Shown: positions 33,721 to 45,474 of the stretch, piece after piece
Numbering within the stretch: position 1 is the stretch's first letter
How the letters are laid out: each line of letters begins with the position of its first letter
Assembly (NCBI GenBank): GCA_963920575.1
Contig: OY986975.1
Location: 16,089,897 to 16,153,896, forward strand
Origin: Narthecium ossifragum
Taxonomy: Eukaryota; Streptophyta; Magnoliopsida; Dioscoreales; Nartheciaceae
Direction: 5' to 3'
DNA length: 64,000 bases
The notes under the pieces: generated by a model
Seen by the model: only the letters and a program-made list of their open reading frames with translations
Database searches by the model: none
What the model was told of the DNA's origin: nothing
Translations under genes and position numbers: made by a program

Positions 33721-34114
33721 GTAAAATACTAAAAGAAGAAATTTACTAAAAATAGTAAGACTTGAGCTATATAAAACCTGAAAACAGAAGTACTCGGGAT
33801 TTGGATCATGTCAAAACTAAAATGATTGATTCTGAGCTTCCCAGTGAGAATTATTAGAAAATCAAACCTTTCATAAAATAACAAAATCAAGGTTCCTGAG
33901 GTCTAAACGAGGAAATTCGGCGAAAATCTTGGCTCAGTCATCGGGGTGATCGTGATACAAATTGATCAAATCGACGTTTTCCATTAGAAACAGTTGGGTC
34001 AGATATTAGTTTGTTGACCTGCACCCTCGGGTCATGTCACCAAGATCAGGAACTACTTTGGTCCAGAAAGGCACATGCTAGCTGCTCTATGTTAGTTTAC
34101 TCCAAAAATATTTT

Positions 34115-34409
34115 GAGTCATGATTTGTGTACATAATCACGTGCCTCTTCATCTTCAACCGGTAATGAGATACCGATTGATTGATCTAGTCCATCGATAG
34201 AACAATATCAATAGACTAGATCAATTGATCGGTATATACCTACCAATTAAATATATCAATGATCGAATCGATAGATATCGGTAGTGAAATACCGATTAAT
34301 TGATCTATTTCATCAATATTGTCCTACCGATGAGCTAGATCAACCTCACTACTGATTAGTGACATGTGCAATATATATAACACGTGGCTATATACACAAA
34401 TCTTTTTTT
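34115..34409. mobile_element. Mutator-type MITE, copy 2 (295 bp)
   Basis: TSD aaatatttt is exact at 34106-34114 and 34410-34418. The ends contain GATTTGTGTACATAAT and the complement of GATTTGTGTATATAGCC. The interior has the same accgat/atcggt composition as copies 1 and 3. Confidence 0.82.
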
Positions 34410-34619
34410 AAATATTTTACATGAATAAAAATAAAAATTGTGTAAGCCTCATTTTGGTCGAAGTGGCTTGCCACCTCACTCGTCACTGTGACATCGGGTC
34501 GCCATATCAAGTGGGACTCAATTGCAGCCGTTGGATTCATTGATAGGCCACGCAGGTTATGTTAAGTGGCCCCCATCTTATTTTAAATGCCCAGTCATAT
34601 TTTTTCAATAGAAAGAACA

Positions 34620-36062
34620 CTTTAACTATAGTGATCCCTTCCTTACGTTGAAACGCTCGCCTTCCCTCTCGCCGCAACGCCGTCGCCCTCCCCCGATCTC
34701 TCTACCTCGTCGCACCACCCCGCCGATCTCCTCGCCAACTCCTCCGTCCTTCTCGTAAGCCGTCAAGGGCTTCAATTGTTGGAAGTCGCCATGCTCCACC
34801 CAACTCAATCGGCACCAATGTCCTTCTTCCCCATCTCGTCATCGAGCACGCGTGTCTCACCATCGAGTACCGCCAATCATACCTCGCCACGCCCGAGACT
34901 AGCAACAACGTCTCCCTCGGGGCGTCAGTTTCGCTGGCACGTTCCTCCTACACGTGAGCAGCCGCCGTCGTGTCAAATGGGCTGGGCTGATCGAGTGGGC
35001 TGGGCCGATCGAGAGCGAGTAGCCCGCCAAATGGCAGGGCCCAGCCCGGCCCGACACGGTTTCCTTGTGCTGGCTTGGGCTCGGGGTTTAGGCCCTAGAG
35101 GCCGCCCGGCACGAGCCCACCCTGAAAGTAATATAGTCTGATGGTGTCCCATCCTTCCACCGCTCGGAGAGAATCCGCTGCTCCGACCTCGTCCTCTTGC
35201 GCTGGTGATGGATGACCGGCCTCGAGATCCTTGAGGGCCTCGAGACAAGGCCATCCGGTCCCGACCCACCCAGGCCCCCCTACCCTCTCCAACGCCGTCA
35301 TCGCTCCCCTCCATCCTTCCCCTGGCCTCGTCGCATCTCCCGCACGCCTTTGGCCCTCTGATGGCCGCGAGGCCAGCGACGCTCACCTCCTGGCCCTTCT
35401 ACAGCCGTCGTCCTCGCCACTGTTGCCACCTATTCCTCCTGGCTGGGTTGGCTACTTGGATCTAGGCTCCTGCTCTTCTCCCCCCATCCCCGCTCCTGTG
35501 ATGCTCTCCGGCTCCCCCACGGTCCTCTGGCACACCCCCCGGGCCCGGAAGAGAGAGAGTGAGAGAGGAAGAACTTGAAAGCTAGACCAAGGCGATGGAG
35601 AAAAAGATGTAGTTCCACGTTTTCTTGATCGCCTGAGACCCAAGCTTATGAATGAAAACTTTAAAGTTCTATCTTCTATAATTCTATGGTATTTTGTGAC
35701 TTTTTCTTATTTTTTCTTTTTTTTCCCATCTTTTTGCTCGCGGTTGTTGTTCTCCGGCGATCGCCAGTTTTCTCCTCCAGTGATCGCCGGACGTAGGCCT
35801 ATTAGAGTTGTGGGCTTTGGTCTTGAGCCTCTTGGCCCTTGGTTGTTAGGCATCTGGGACAGCCTGTGCTCATAAGAGCCCCGCATGGCACGCTTTCCGT
35901 GTGCTCGGGTTTTGGGCCAAGCTGGGCTTAGCTTTTGACTCATGAACTCCGCACGACTACGAGTCCACCAAACTGATGGCGCGGCCCATCCCGACACGAG
36001 CACGCCAAAGCACGGGCAATGGTGTGCTGAATCGGCTCGGCACGACCTGTTTAACACCTAGG
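34620..36062. other. GC-rich unidentified sequence with possible hAT-like fragments
   Basis: 34620-35640 is GC-rich with gene-like codon bias in several overlapping frames, but no domain is recognised. ggcccggcccgacacgg (about 35043), ggcacgagcccac (about 35110) and, at 35996-36062, cacgagcacgcc, cggctcggcacg and gtttaacacctaggccc resemble the GC-rich ends of plant hAT-type non-autonomous elements. Boundaries and TSD were not found. Confidence 0.35.
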
Positions 36063-36238
36063 CCCTCGTTTGGTGTGGGGTTAGAAAAAATGGGGTTAAG
36101 AGGGGATAGGATTAGATGGGGTTAGAAAAGGTGGGGTTAAGGAATGGGGGTAAGAAAAAGTAGAGTAATTGTGGTATGTAAAATGGGGATAACCCGGTAA
36201 TCATTACTTTTGGTGTTTGGATAACCAAACAGAGGCTA
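36062..36238. mobile_element. Small MITE with ggccctcgtttggt ends
   Basis: The left end ggccctcgtttggt faces the right end accaaacagaggct, with an interior of ggggtta-type repeats. This arrangement is common for plant PIF/Harbinger- or hAT-type MITEs. The TSD is ambiguous. Confidence 0.55.
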
Positions 36239-36610
36239 GTCTCCACCACAACCTCTCTCCTTCCCCGGCACTATTCTTTCACCATCTGCACCTCCACCGA
36301 TCTCAATTCCAGCCGATATCAACGCTGCGCCGTCCTCTCTTAACTCCATCGCCGCAAACCCTCATCGTACTTCATCAGAACCTCCATCACCTTCAAATTG
36401 GGCAGCCTCTTCGCCCTCATCTCTTCCCCAACCTCACAACCCTGCTGCCGATCAAGACCGACCTTGTTGCCGTCCTCCTGGCCAGCCTCCACGATGCTTT
36501 CATCGTTGTGGTAGAGCTTCCCTCACCCAAGCTCAGATCTTCCTCTTCCCGTCACCGGCTCCCAACTTCCCGTCCGGCATTTGCTATAAGTACATTAAAG
36601 TGTTCCTTCG
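36239..36610. other. Unidentified C-rich fragment
   Basis: An open + frame of 132 aa spans it but is compositionally biased (His, Ser, Pro, Leu) and resembles no family I know. It may be captured host sequence. Confidence 0.3.
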
Positions 36611-36619
36611 ATTGAAAAA

Positions 36620-36875
36620 AAAAAATTTGTGTACATGACCGTGTGGCATATGCGAATCAGTAATGGGATACCCAATCTTTACTCTAGTCCATCGATAGGG
36701 CACTACCGATGGATTATATTATTGGATCGGTATATCACTACCGATAGAATATACCAATCATCGAATCGATAGGCATCGGTAGTGGGATACCGAATCTTTA
36801 CTCTGGTCCATCCGTAAGCCAGCCACTACTGATTCGTTGCATGTGCAATGGAGGCCACTACACAAATCACTGCTC
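36620..36875. mobile_element. Mutator-type MITE, copy 3 (256 bp)
   Basis: TSD attgaaaaa is exact at 36611-36619 and 36876-36884. The ends carry ATTTGTGTACATGACC and the complement of GATTTGTGTAGTGGCC. Same family as 32735-32998 and 34115-34409. Confidence 0.8.
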
Positions 36876-37159
36876 ATTGAAAAAATATGACCGGACATTT
36901 AAACAAAAGTGGAGGACCACTTAAGATAACCTACGCACTCTATTGATGAATCAAACGGCTGCACTATACACCGTATGCACCCCCGAATCCTATCGAATGT
37001 GTAGCATACACACCAACGGACGACTCTATGATAGAATCTTCATAATGCATTCTTGAGGTGGCATCCCGTTGCGTCCTATCTTCGTCAATTCAAGCCATTA
37101 ATCTGTTAATAAGATCGGTTATTCACTTATTTGTAATTGGGTGGGTTTCACATTTAGTT

Positions 37160-37545
37160 GATATGGCTGAGGGTGAGTATTCGATAAATATTGAATCGAA
37201 ATACCGAATACTAAAATATCAAAAAAAATTCGATACATTAATTTAAAAATTAAATCAATCGAATCGAATCGAATCAAATTAAATCGGTATATTAATTTAA
37301 AAATTAAATCGAATCGAATCGAATTCATACAAAAACATAATCGAACCGAAATAACTCATGGTTTTTTACTCTATAATATAAAACCGAACCGATAAGATAT
37401 ATAACTTTAAAATTTTTGATATTTCAGTATTTATCAAATTTTAAAAATAAAAATCAAAATCGAACTGAACCAAATATATCAAAAAAATCGAATCAAATTT
37501 ATCAAAAGATCAAACCGAATTGTTCGATTCGGTTTCGGTAACCTC
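37160..37545. repeat. AT-rich repeat with GAATC runs
   Basis: It is built from short words (gaatcgaatc, aaattaaatcg, aaaccgaa). It may be an old MITE. No ends were resolved. Confidence 0.45.
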
Positions 37546-38232
37546 TATACGTTGCAAGCTACATTGCTGCAATAATGCCTAACTTTGTGCCACATCAAGC
37601 GTGAGGTATAGTGCGTGCCTTGTGCACAAGCTAATTAATGACAAGACATCTATATGGAGTCCAGCTGTGGCTGTGCTGCTGACAATGACAAATTACGTGA
37701 GCAAAAAATTCACGAGTCATAAAATCTCTTCAAATCAAGATTTTCACATCCCTGCAATGGATTTCGATCTAGTCGAGAGGAAAAAAAAAGCAAATAAAAG
37801 AACACTTGATTTTTTCTTCTTCTTTTTTAGCTGATATATAAATTATTGCCTTGGTTTTTTCTCTCATATCTCTAAGAAAAAGATGAAGGTTTATGGTTAT
37901 GTGAATCTTTTATGGAAGAAGAAGAAGAAGACAAATGACACACTAGCTAGGTAGCTAGCCGCATGGCAACATGTTGGTGGGAAGCAGGTTTTGTACTGAT
38001 CCGTTTGGCTCGCATGAAAGGCTTCCATTAATTACACCATTGTGTCAATGTTAGGGGTCATTTTGAATCCCATCCAAAGAAGGATGTTGGTTGGTGGGTT
38101 TACCCATGCTACGTGCATACAATAATGTCAAAAAAACTAGTAACCGATCTCCTGAATACATACACGAGACAAGCATGTTGGGTGTCATCTGGTTGGAAAG
38201 ATAGGCTCACGAGAGTTCAATCGAAGTAAATA

Positions 38233-38576
38233 GAAAAAATTATTATTTTCATCCTTTTAAGTTTCATTAAAGTCACATTTAAGTTCTTAATTTTTTTTTA
38301 AGTTTCAATTGATTCCTACGGTCTTTTTTTTGTTATAATATGGGACATTTGTCTGACACCGTCTCTATTTTTATTGGCTTGAGATTCACGTGATCGCACG
38401 TGATGGATACCGTCTGACATTTTTAGCTTCATATGTCATTTCTGTTTTAATGACGTCAAACAGATGTCTCACGTGATCAAAAGGAGACCGTAAAGATCCA
38501 ATTGAAACTTAAAAAAAGATTAGAAATTTAAATATTATTTTGACGAAACTTGAGGTTAAAAATGGTAATTTTCCCA
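38233..38576. mobile_element. Inverted-repeat element next to the BAHD exon 1 donor
   Basis: The left arm (attattttcatcc..aagtttcatt..aagtttcaattg..tacggtct) is mirrored by the right arm (agaccgtaaag..caattgaaactt..gaaacttgagg..aatggtaa), about 120 bp each with gaps. gtaaata flanks both sides as a possible TSD. It lies about 45 bp from the splice donor. Confidence 0.6.
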
Positions 38577-38624
38577 GGTAAATATATGCATGCATGGAAG
38601 TAAGTGCTAACTGTGATTACGTAC

Positions 38625-39074
38625 CTGAAACGTGCAGAGAGAATCCGGTGGGTCGAAGACGGCGAGCTGCCGGAAGGCTGGGTTGGGGTACTCGAGCTCT
38701 CCGATCTCCAGCAAGGACAGCTCGCTGGAGGCCACCACGAAGCCCATTCCTTGTGCATTGCAGTCGATCTCCAACCGACCGGTCGACCCGTGGGCTGAGT
38801 CGACCCTCAGCCGCCCGGCCAAGAAGTCATAAGGAACAAGAAGCCTCTCCAACGCTGCCTTAAGCCTCTCGACGACGGCCTCCAGGGGGAAGTCAGGGCC
38901 GCCGGCGAAGAAGTGGACGGTCTCGACGTTGAAGTTGAGCACCTGGTCTATGTTGGAGAGGAACATGGACCTCCTCTCATAGGGCTGTGGAGGGCATAGC
39001 CTTGTGGAGCTTAGGATGGTGACCTTAAGGTCTTGGAGTAGGGAAGGTACTGGTCCTTTGGGGAGGGCTGCCAT
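38625..39074 (-). CDS. BAHD acyltransferase, exon 1 (N-terminal 150 aa), GLAUCE-like
   Basis: The exon starts MAALPKGPVPSLLQDLKVTI and ends DSLCTFQ at the donor TTTCAG|GTACGT. It contains the typical N-terminal BAHD blocks: MFLSNIDQVLNFNVETVHFF, the helix with VERLKAALERLLVPYDFLAGRL, and LEIDCNAQGMGFV. It lacks the HxxxD, which lies in exon 2 at 21396-22301. The phase-0 join to VTSFTCGSF is seamless and supports one gene despite the 16.3 kb gap. The start Met is the first in frame, and a TATA box lies about 50 bp upstream. The extra residues VRNHS after the donor are intronic read-through. Confidence 0.92.
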
Positions 39075-39123
39075 GGTGTGAAGGGTGTGTGTATGTTGGG
39101 AGCTAGGGGGAGGGGAAGGAGAT

Positions 39124-39131
39124 AATATATA
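39124..39131 (-). promoter_or_regulatory. TATA box of the BAHD gene
   Basis: TATATATT on the minus strand, 50-57 bases upstream of the ATG, at a plausible spacing for a short leader. Confidence 0.55.
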
Positions 39132-39139
39132 GGATGGGT

Positions 39140-41560
39140 TGGTATTTAATTAATTGGCTATGTTACATGCATGTCTAGATGGCCCTAGAAAAGTTGCCCC
39201 GACTGATGGCTCTTTAGCCCTGTCCTGTCCCGTCTTTATCCTCAAACATGGGGATTAGCAGTTTAAGCATAAGATGTGTTATCCTCATTTCTATCCCGTC
39301 AAATAAGAAAAAAATATTTTAACATTTCAAATTGAGACAAGATATAAAAATATTTATTTCATAACTATTCTCAGGCATGAGCCATGCCATGTGGCATGGC
39401 ATAGTCACGCACATCTATGCAACCCCATACGGGCTCATTTTATATTAATATAGTAATATTATTTTAACATATATTATTAAAATAATATATAAATAATATT
39501 TTTTACATGTGGATCAATCATGGTATGACACATGGCATATGAGACCCACTTATATTAATATTTTATTATAAATAATATATTATTGATATTATTTAATACA
39601 CATATAAATTTTTTTTATGCGTTTCAAAACACACACATAAATATTTTTATGTGTTTTTATTAACGTATAAAACTTTTGTAGAAACATTTCCCCGTGCGTG
39701 ATGGATTCTGTCAACTTTCATCAGGTAAGGTAAAAGGGAGATTTTGAGGCCCATTTTGCTGTGTTGGCTCGGTAGGTTAAAGATGTTGAGGTCCATCCAA
39801 TTGCAGCCCACTTTGCCCATCTGTTCCTTCATGAGAAAGCCCATGCTAGTTTCTTCCTTATCCAAGCCCATATTAGATAAGCAGCCCATATTGGATATGT
39901 TTGGTATACAGCTGGATCCCTCTATTAAAAGCTTCAAGGGAGCACCTCATCCCAGCTGTCGCCTCCTCTTCTAACCCTTTTTCTCCAATCTCCATGCCGT
40001 GATCTCCTTCCTCTTCATTTAATGCTTCCTACCCTTTTGATGTTGTTTGCATGGCCAAAGCCTATGCAGCCGCCACCCCTTCTCCAATTGATTCTCTTCT
40101 GCCAATGGTCCGCCAGATCTTCTTTCCCCATGTTGTACTTTCCCCATTCCAGCGGTTGCCTCAGTTCCTGTGCGCTAATAGGAGCCCTAGTGCGCCCCCT
40201 AAAACGACGGCGGTAGGCATTTCTTCCACCTTGGCTCCACCGTGACCCAACCTTCTACCTGACCTTCAACCTCCTCGGGTTAAAAGGGGTTAAACCCGAA
40301 ATTAGGTTAAATTTCTTTCTCTTATTTATACTCATCACATATATTTTAATATTATTTTAATAATGCTAATATATAAAGATTGATAAAATAATATATTTTT
40401 TACATGATGTGGACTAATCATAGTATAACACGTGCAATGTTGGACCCACATATATTAATATTTTATTCTAATAATATGTTATTAATATTATTTAATACAC
40501 TACGCATAGAAAATTGTTTTTACGCCCTTAGACTTTTTTATGCGCTTCTAAAAATACATGTAAATATTTTTATGATGGTATAAAAATGTTTACGTGAGTA
40601 GTAGCATTTTTTGTGCGTGTTTGTTTTTCTACTTATAATATTTTATGAGCCCATAAAAATTTTTATATGTGTTTTTATGAGCGTATAAAAACTTTTACGC
40701 ACGCATAATATTTTTTTTAATATATGTATTGTATTAAATAATATTATTCATATGTTATTATAATAAAATATTAATATAAGTAGGTCCACATGCCACATGT
40801 CATATCATGATTGGTTTACATAATACAAAAATTATTTTATTTTATATTATTTTAATAATAAATATTAAAAATATTATTATTATAGTAATATAAGTGGGTC
40901 CGCATGGGATGCATTGATGTGTACAAATATTATTTTATATTATTTTAACAATAAATATTATTATATTAATATAAGTGGGTCCCGCATGGGGATGCATTGT
41001 TGCAATATTATATTTTTATACATTTCACGTACAAACATTTAAATTAACTTAATAATTAATTCAAATGTTATAATCTTAACCCACCGCTAGCTTACCCATT
41101 ATTATAATATTATATATTTTATACACATTACGTAGATATATTTAAATTAATTTAATAGTTAATTCAAATATTATAATCTTAACCCACTAGCTTATCACTA
41201 TTATAATATTATATATTTTATACACTTTACAATTCTTATCCTTAACCCATTAACTTATCCCTATTTCTGAGCTAAACGTCAAAAATGGATTAAGTTTACC
41301 TCCATTTCTTATCCCTATTTTTTTACTCTTTAATCATATTCCTCTTAACCTGGAACCAAGCGGGGCTGAAGATGCCACCGGCTCCCTTCTATCATCATCT
41401 ACGGATGCCTCTTTTTGCGTTTGAGTGTCTCAATCATCACCCAGCTTCTCCCTCAGTTCTTGCATCGATTGATTTGTAGCCATCTAGCAGGTTGGAGATG
41501 CAATGCATTTGACCTTCTCATGGCCAACCATTCTCCACTTTGTTCATATTTTGATATTGT
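39140..41560. repeat. AT-rich region with several copies of one AT-rich repeat
   Basis: A unit of about 150 bp, with taatattattt, a gtgg-atcaatcatg-type core (acatggcat, gtgggtccac) and ttatttaatacac, occurs at about 39446-39605 and 40340-40500, inverted at about 40730-40865, and partially at 40880 and 40960. Between them are short unidentified stretches such as 39960-40250. A MITE-like end (accaagcggggc) lies at 41353. No gene is called. Confidence 0.5.
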
Positions 41561-41913
41561 CATACCCCGATTCAGAAAATCTATCCGAACCGTGGCGTGA
41601 GGATCTAAACCTGTTCACTTCCAATCTGACACGATACATTATAAATTTCAGACTTAATTTGACTAATTCAACTTCCGATGGTAAAACTGTAATTCTCATA
41701 ATTTACAAACAGTTTCAAATCTAAATTCAGCATTAGAGAAACCCCCTTCCCCTGTTTTGTGTGGGCGTTGGTGCCATTTGTTTTGTGTGATCGCTCCGGT
41801 TGTGAGCTTGCTAACCTTTCTTTTCTTGTGCAGGTGTGCTGGTTTCCGTTTTGTTTTTTCTCGGCTCTACTCTTATCGAATTTCGGGACGAAATTTTTTT
41901 AAGAGTGATAGAT
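41560..41913 (+). pseudogene. 3' end of a chromovirus-type Gypsy element with polypurine region
   Basis: cgaatttcgggacgaaattt at 41877-41897 is the characteristic end of plant chromovirus pol regions, followed by tttaagagtgatagat as a decayed polypurine tract directly before the LTR at 41914. A separate LTR-like end (tcataccccg) at about 41560 marks a further fragment. No other coding sequence remains. Confidence 0.65.
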
Positions 41914-44201
41914 TATGAGGATCTGTTCCTCCAACCCGGTCCGACCGCGTTAGGTTGAGGGTTCGGCTCTATTAGCCTTGTTTCGCGATCGGGTTAATCA
42001 CGAATACCCCAAGGGCAATTTGGCAAATTGCGCCTTGACGGTCGGTTTCACACTCGCGTTGTGCACATACGACCCTTTGATTGATTTATGTGCTTGTTAG
42101 AAACTTAGGTGAGCTTGGGATCAGAAGATCCAGGCTCGGGCTCGACAGTTGGTTTTTGGGACAACTATCAACCTAGGGACGATCGATCGGTCTGGGGGAC
42201 GATCGATCTTTCAATGGGCGATCGATCGATCTTGGGGACGATCGATCGTTCAATAGGTGATCGATCGATCTTGGGGACGATCGATCGATCTTGGGGACGA
42301 TCGATCGTTCAATAGGCGATCGATCGGTCCTGGGGACAATCGATCAGTTTCGGGGTCGGCATCATCGTTGACGTGTCCGAATAAGGACACGAACCGACCT
42401 AGTCCGATCGATCGCTCTGGGAGGGACCGATCGGACTCGGGCTTATATAAGAGCCCGTGAAGGCTCTATTTTTCTCTTTTTCTTCTTCTTCCTCCTTCTT
42501 CTCTCCGCTGAGGCTAGGGTTTCGCGTGGGAGGCTGTTCCGGAGGCTTGGAGAGGTCGGCAACAAGGGGAGGAGCAGATCCATACCTCCCTTGCACGGAT
42601 TAATCGCAGATTAATCATGGATTAGCGAAGAACAGTAGGTTTTCTTTACTTAAACCTTATTTACGTGTTCTAGGATGTTTGTTTGCTTAATTACTTGTTT
42701 TCTTAGCGTTAGATGATGCTTTTAGGCTTACTGAATATCTGATTTATGTTTGATCATATTTTGGTTGGATTTAAACTGGATTTAAGTGAGTTTTTTATTT
42801 ATTTATTCCCGGATTTCTGTTCTAGCAGAAACACCTATGTTCTAGCTTGTTTTCCAGATTGTACGTGCATGATCTCAGTTGATCTTAAACATGAAAGTTG
42901 TATATCTCTGAGTTAGATTTCAATTCCAACTAGTTTCAAATTTTTCAGATTTATTTACGATTTATTGTGAATTAAATGGCCAGGGTGTGCATAACAGAGC
43001 AGACATATTAATTAGTGAATTTAAGTGGATGTTTGTTATCTGATCGATCTGATCTTTGGGAGTGTGATTTGGGGTATGTCATTGAATGGGCATATCATGT
43101 TTCACGTCAATCGGACGGTTAGATTGGATGTTATGATTTTCCGAAGTTAGTAGTAGTTTGTTGCTTTAATTCGATTAATCGAGTTTTTCATTATTATATG
43201 CATAGGCCCTGTGTGTGGCATGTGGGCGAACCAAGGGGGTTATGCCCATTGGGATGTGTAGAATAAATATTCGCTTTCTTTAGACCATGTCTATGTATAC
43301 CCTTTTGGCGAGTTGTAGACTACACCCAGACTTGTATCTATTATTTGACATAATGTTGCATGCTCATACTTATGTATTTGTGTCTAAGCATTGTATGCAC
43401 TTGATTGCATTAGAAGCGTTAGGCTAGGACGTGGGTGATGGGTTGATCGCCGATCCGAGGGCTCGGACAGCTCGGATCTAGCCTTAGGACCGAGGCTGGG
43501 TAGCAAGCTTTAGGGCGAATTGTTATGTAGTTCGCTGGAATTACTCTGATCGAGGTATAGAATAGAGGTCGTTCTAGGTTCCAGTCTCAGTCTAGTTCTT
43601 AGTACAACGATGGGGGAAGTTACGTGCACCCTGTGTCCTACGCCTCGTTGTTCAACGCTGGAGCGCCTGGTTTGTGAGGGACGATTATTGACGGTGAACG
43701 TCGTCAGAGTGCGTGCCCTGGTGTAGGCGGTGTTTGTAACGTGTGTTTTCCCCTAGAGATGAGATGGAACCCGGGCACTTACTGTTCCCTTCCTTTTAGT
43801 ATGACGTAGAATAGAATCATGCTAAGCTTATTGCTCACTCCTACCCGGGCTGCATTTTGCAGGTGCAGGCGTTAGCCCTTCTTCCATAGCATCCGCTGGA
43901 CAGGCTTTTGGTGGCGCGTCGAGCTCCGGATGTGTTTGAGGACTTGGGGCTCAGTTATCTTGTTGGATTACTTAAATCTATAATTTCCTTCTGTAAAGAT
44001 TTTTGAGATAGCTTTATAAATGTCTTGAAAATCAGTTCTGTATCAGAATCTTGAATTATATTAAAGATTATAATATTGACCCCAGATTAATTGTTTAATT
44101 TATATGTCTTATTTTATTATAAACGCTTTCAGTGTTGGATTGAATAGATTAGGAACCCTCACGTCCCGGACCGGATGGGTTTTCTGGGTCGGGGTGTGAC
44201 A
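41914..44201 (+). repeat. 3' LTR of a truncated chromovirus-type Gypsy element (2288 bp)
   Basis: It begins tatgaggatctg (expected TGTGAGG, one substitution) and ends gtcggggtgtgaca. A TATA box (ttatataag) lies at about 42443, preceded by a GATCGATC-rich minisatellite. It is related to the solo LTR at 23397-25815 and, more distantly, to 48676-51396. The 5' part of the element is missing. Confidence 0.75.
42170..42360. repeat. Palindromic GATCGATC minisatellite in the LTR promoter region
   Basis: About seven imperfect units of about 26 bp, each built on cgatcgatc with ggggac or caatagg linkers, end about 80 bp upstream of the TATA box. The related LTR at 23590-23790 has a looser set of gatcgatc words in the same position. 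Confidence 0.8.
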
Positions 44202-44382
44202 TGGCGCCTGCACCTAAACACGCAACTTGGGTATGAGTGAGCAACAAAGCTCAGTAGGGTTCTATTCTATCTCAAACTGAAAGGAAAGGGAACTACAAAG
44301 TCACAGGTTCCATCTCATCTCTAAGGGAAACTCACGTTACGTCCACAACCTACCCCTGGGTACGTTCTCTGTGACCTCCACT
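44202..44382 (-). repeat. Inverted fragment of a related LTR
   Basis: Its reverse complement aligns with the 43790-43880 region of the LTR (agaatagaa, ttgctcact, ggtgcaggcg), so orientation flips just before the assembly gap. Confidence 0.6.
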
Positions 44383-44582
44383 NNNNNNNNNNNNNNNNNN
44401 NNNNNNNNNNNNNNNNNNNNNNNNNNNNNNNNNNNNNNNNNNNNNNNNNNNNNNNNNNNNNNNNNNNNNNNNNNNNNNNNNNNNNNNNNNNNNNNNNNNN
44501 NNNNNNNNNNNNNNNNNNNNNNNNNNNNNNNNNNNNNNNNNNNNNNNNNNNNNNNNNNNNNNNNNNNNNNNNNNNNNNNNNN
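44383..44582. other. Assembly gap (200 N)
   Basis: Exactly 200 N. The round number suggests a placeholder of unknown true size. Confidence 0.98.
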
Positions 44583-45470
44583 CCTTCTCCGGACATTCTC
44601 CGGCCACCACCCCTCCCGAGCTCTCCCCTCCTCTCCTTTTCCCCGATCCCCTTCAGCTTCTCCTTCATTCTTCTTCTCTTCTTTCCGTCGCACGTGAATG
44701 GGGGCGTTGGACGATTCCCGACGGCTTTCCAGAGAGCTGGAGACGGCAACGGCGAGGGAGGAAGGTGGATTAGCGTGGATCAACAAGGATTAACGATGGA
44801 TTTAGCGTTTAAGGTAGGGCTTCTACCTTAACCTTGTGTTAAGCTAAATTTAGGATTTTGTTTTATTGTTCTTTGATTTCTTTGTGTTATATGATGACTC
44901 TAAGATTGCTTAATATTTGATCTAGCTCTCATGCGATTTTATTTTCATTTTATCCGGATTTGTGCAAGTTTTTCCTGGTTTTCTATCGAAATCCTGTTTT
45001 TAACCGGACTAAGATGTTCAAGCTCAGATCCTGACTCGTACGTGCATGATCTCGTCTAATCATCAACATGAGAGTTGTAGATCCTCGAATTTACTTTCCA
45101 TTGCCACTGGTTTCATAATGTTTGGATTTATATACGAATGTTTGTGAATGTTCTTCAGAACTGTTGCGAAACAGGAATTGTAGAATTAATTAGTTAATTA
45201 AGTGGAAATTAGACATCAATTAGATCCGATTCTTAGATATGATGTTTCTGACATGCAATTCAATATCCGATTAGGTTTGATTTCAACTTTGACATTGTTT
45301 GGATGTCGAATTGATGAGATTTCCACGCCTCTTTTATCGCTTTTGGCCGAAGACCGAAATACATGGTTTTCATCTATTTTCGTTCGTCCGTTTGAATTGA
45401 ATTTCAGATATATGTTTTGAAAACCATTAATGAACATGTAAACTAAGTTTTGTATTAATTGGACTGTGTT
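44583..45470 (+). repeat. Third chromovirus-type LTR fragment
   Basis: It parallels 42480-43150: a C/T-rich leader, ggattaacgatggattt, cgtacgtgcatgatctcg, and atgagagttgtagatcctcgaa. It is in + orientation and lacks both LTR ends. Confidence 0.6.
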
Positions 45471-45474
45471 TTTC

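Larger units (their letters stand above)
22302..38624 (-). other. 16.3 kb intron of the BAHD gene, packed with nested transposons
   Basis: The donor GTACGT follows TTTCAG at 38625. The acceptor CTCAG ends at 22302. Inside, in order along the + strand, lie a Copia element (22398-32707) containing two solo LTRs and a SINE, a Mutator-type MITE, Helitron-like inserts and TA arrays, a second MITE, GC-rich unidentified sequence, a third MITE, AT-rich repeats and an inverted-repeat element next to the donor. Both exons are intact, so the intron has apparently tolerated at least eight insertions. Confidence 0.85.

Noticed and set aside
34776..35578. Possible Ser/Pro-rich genes of 115-137 aa
   Set aside because: GC-rich DNA open in many frames on both strands, no start or splice context, no domain.
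38594..38863. + strand ORFs of 64-89 aa
   Set aside because: Antisense shadows of BAHD exon 1.
44321..44786. ORFs of 86-149 aa across the gap
   Set aside because: They are open only because N bases hide any stops.
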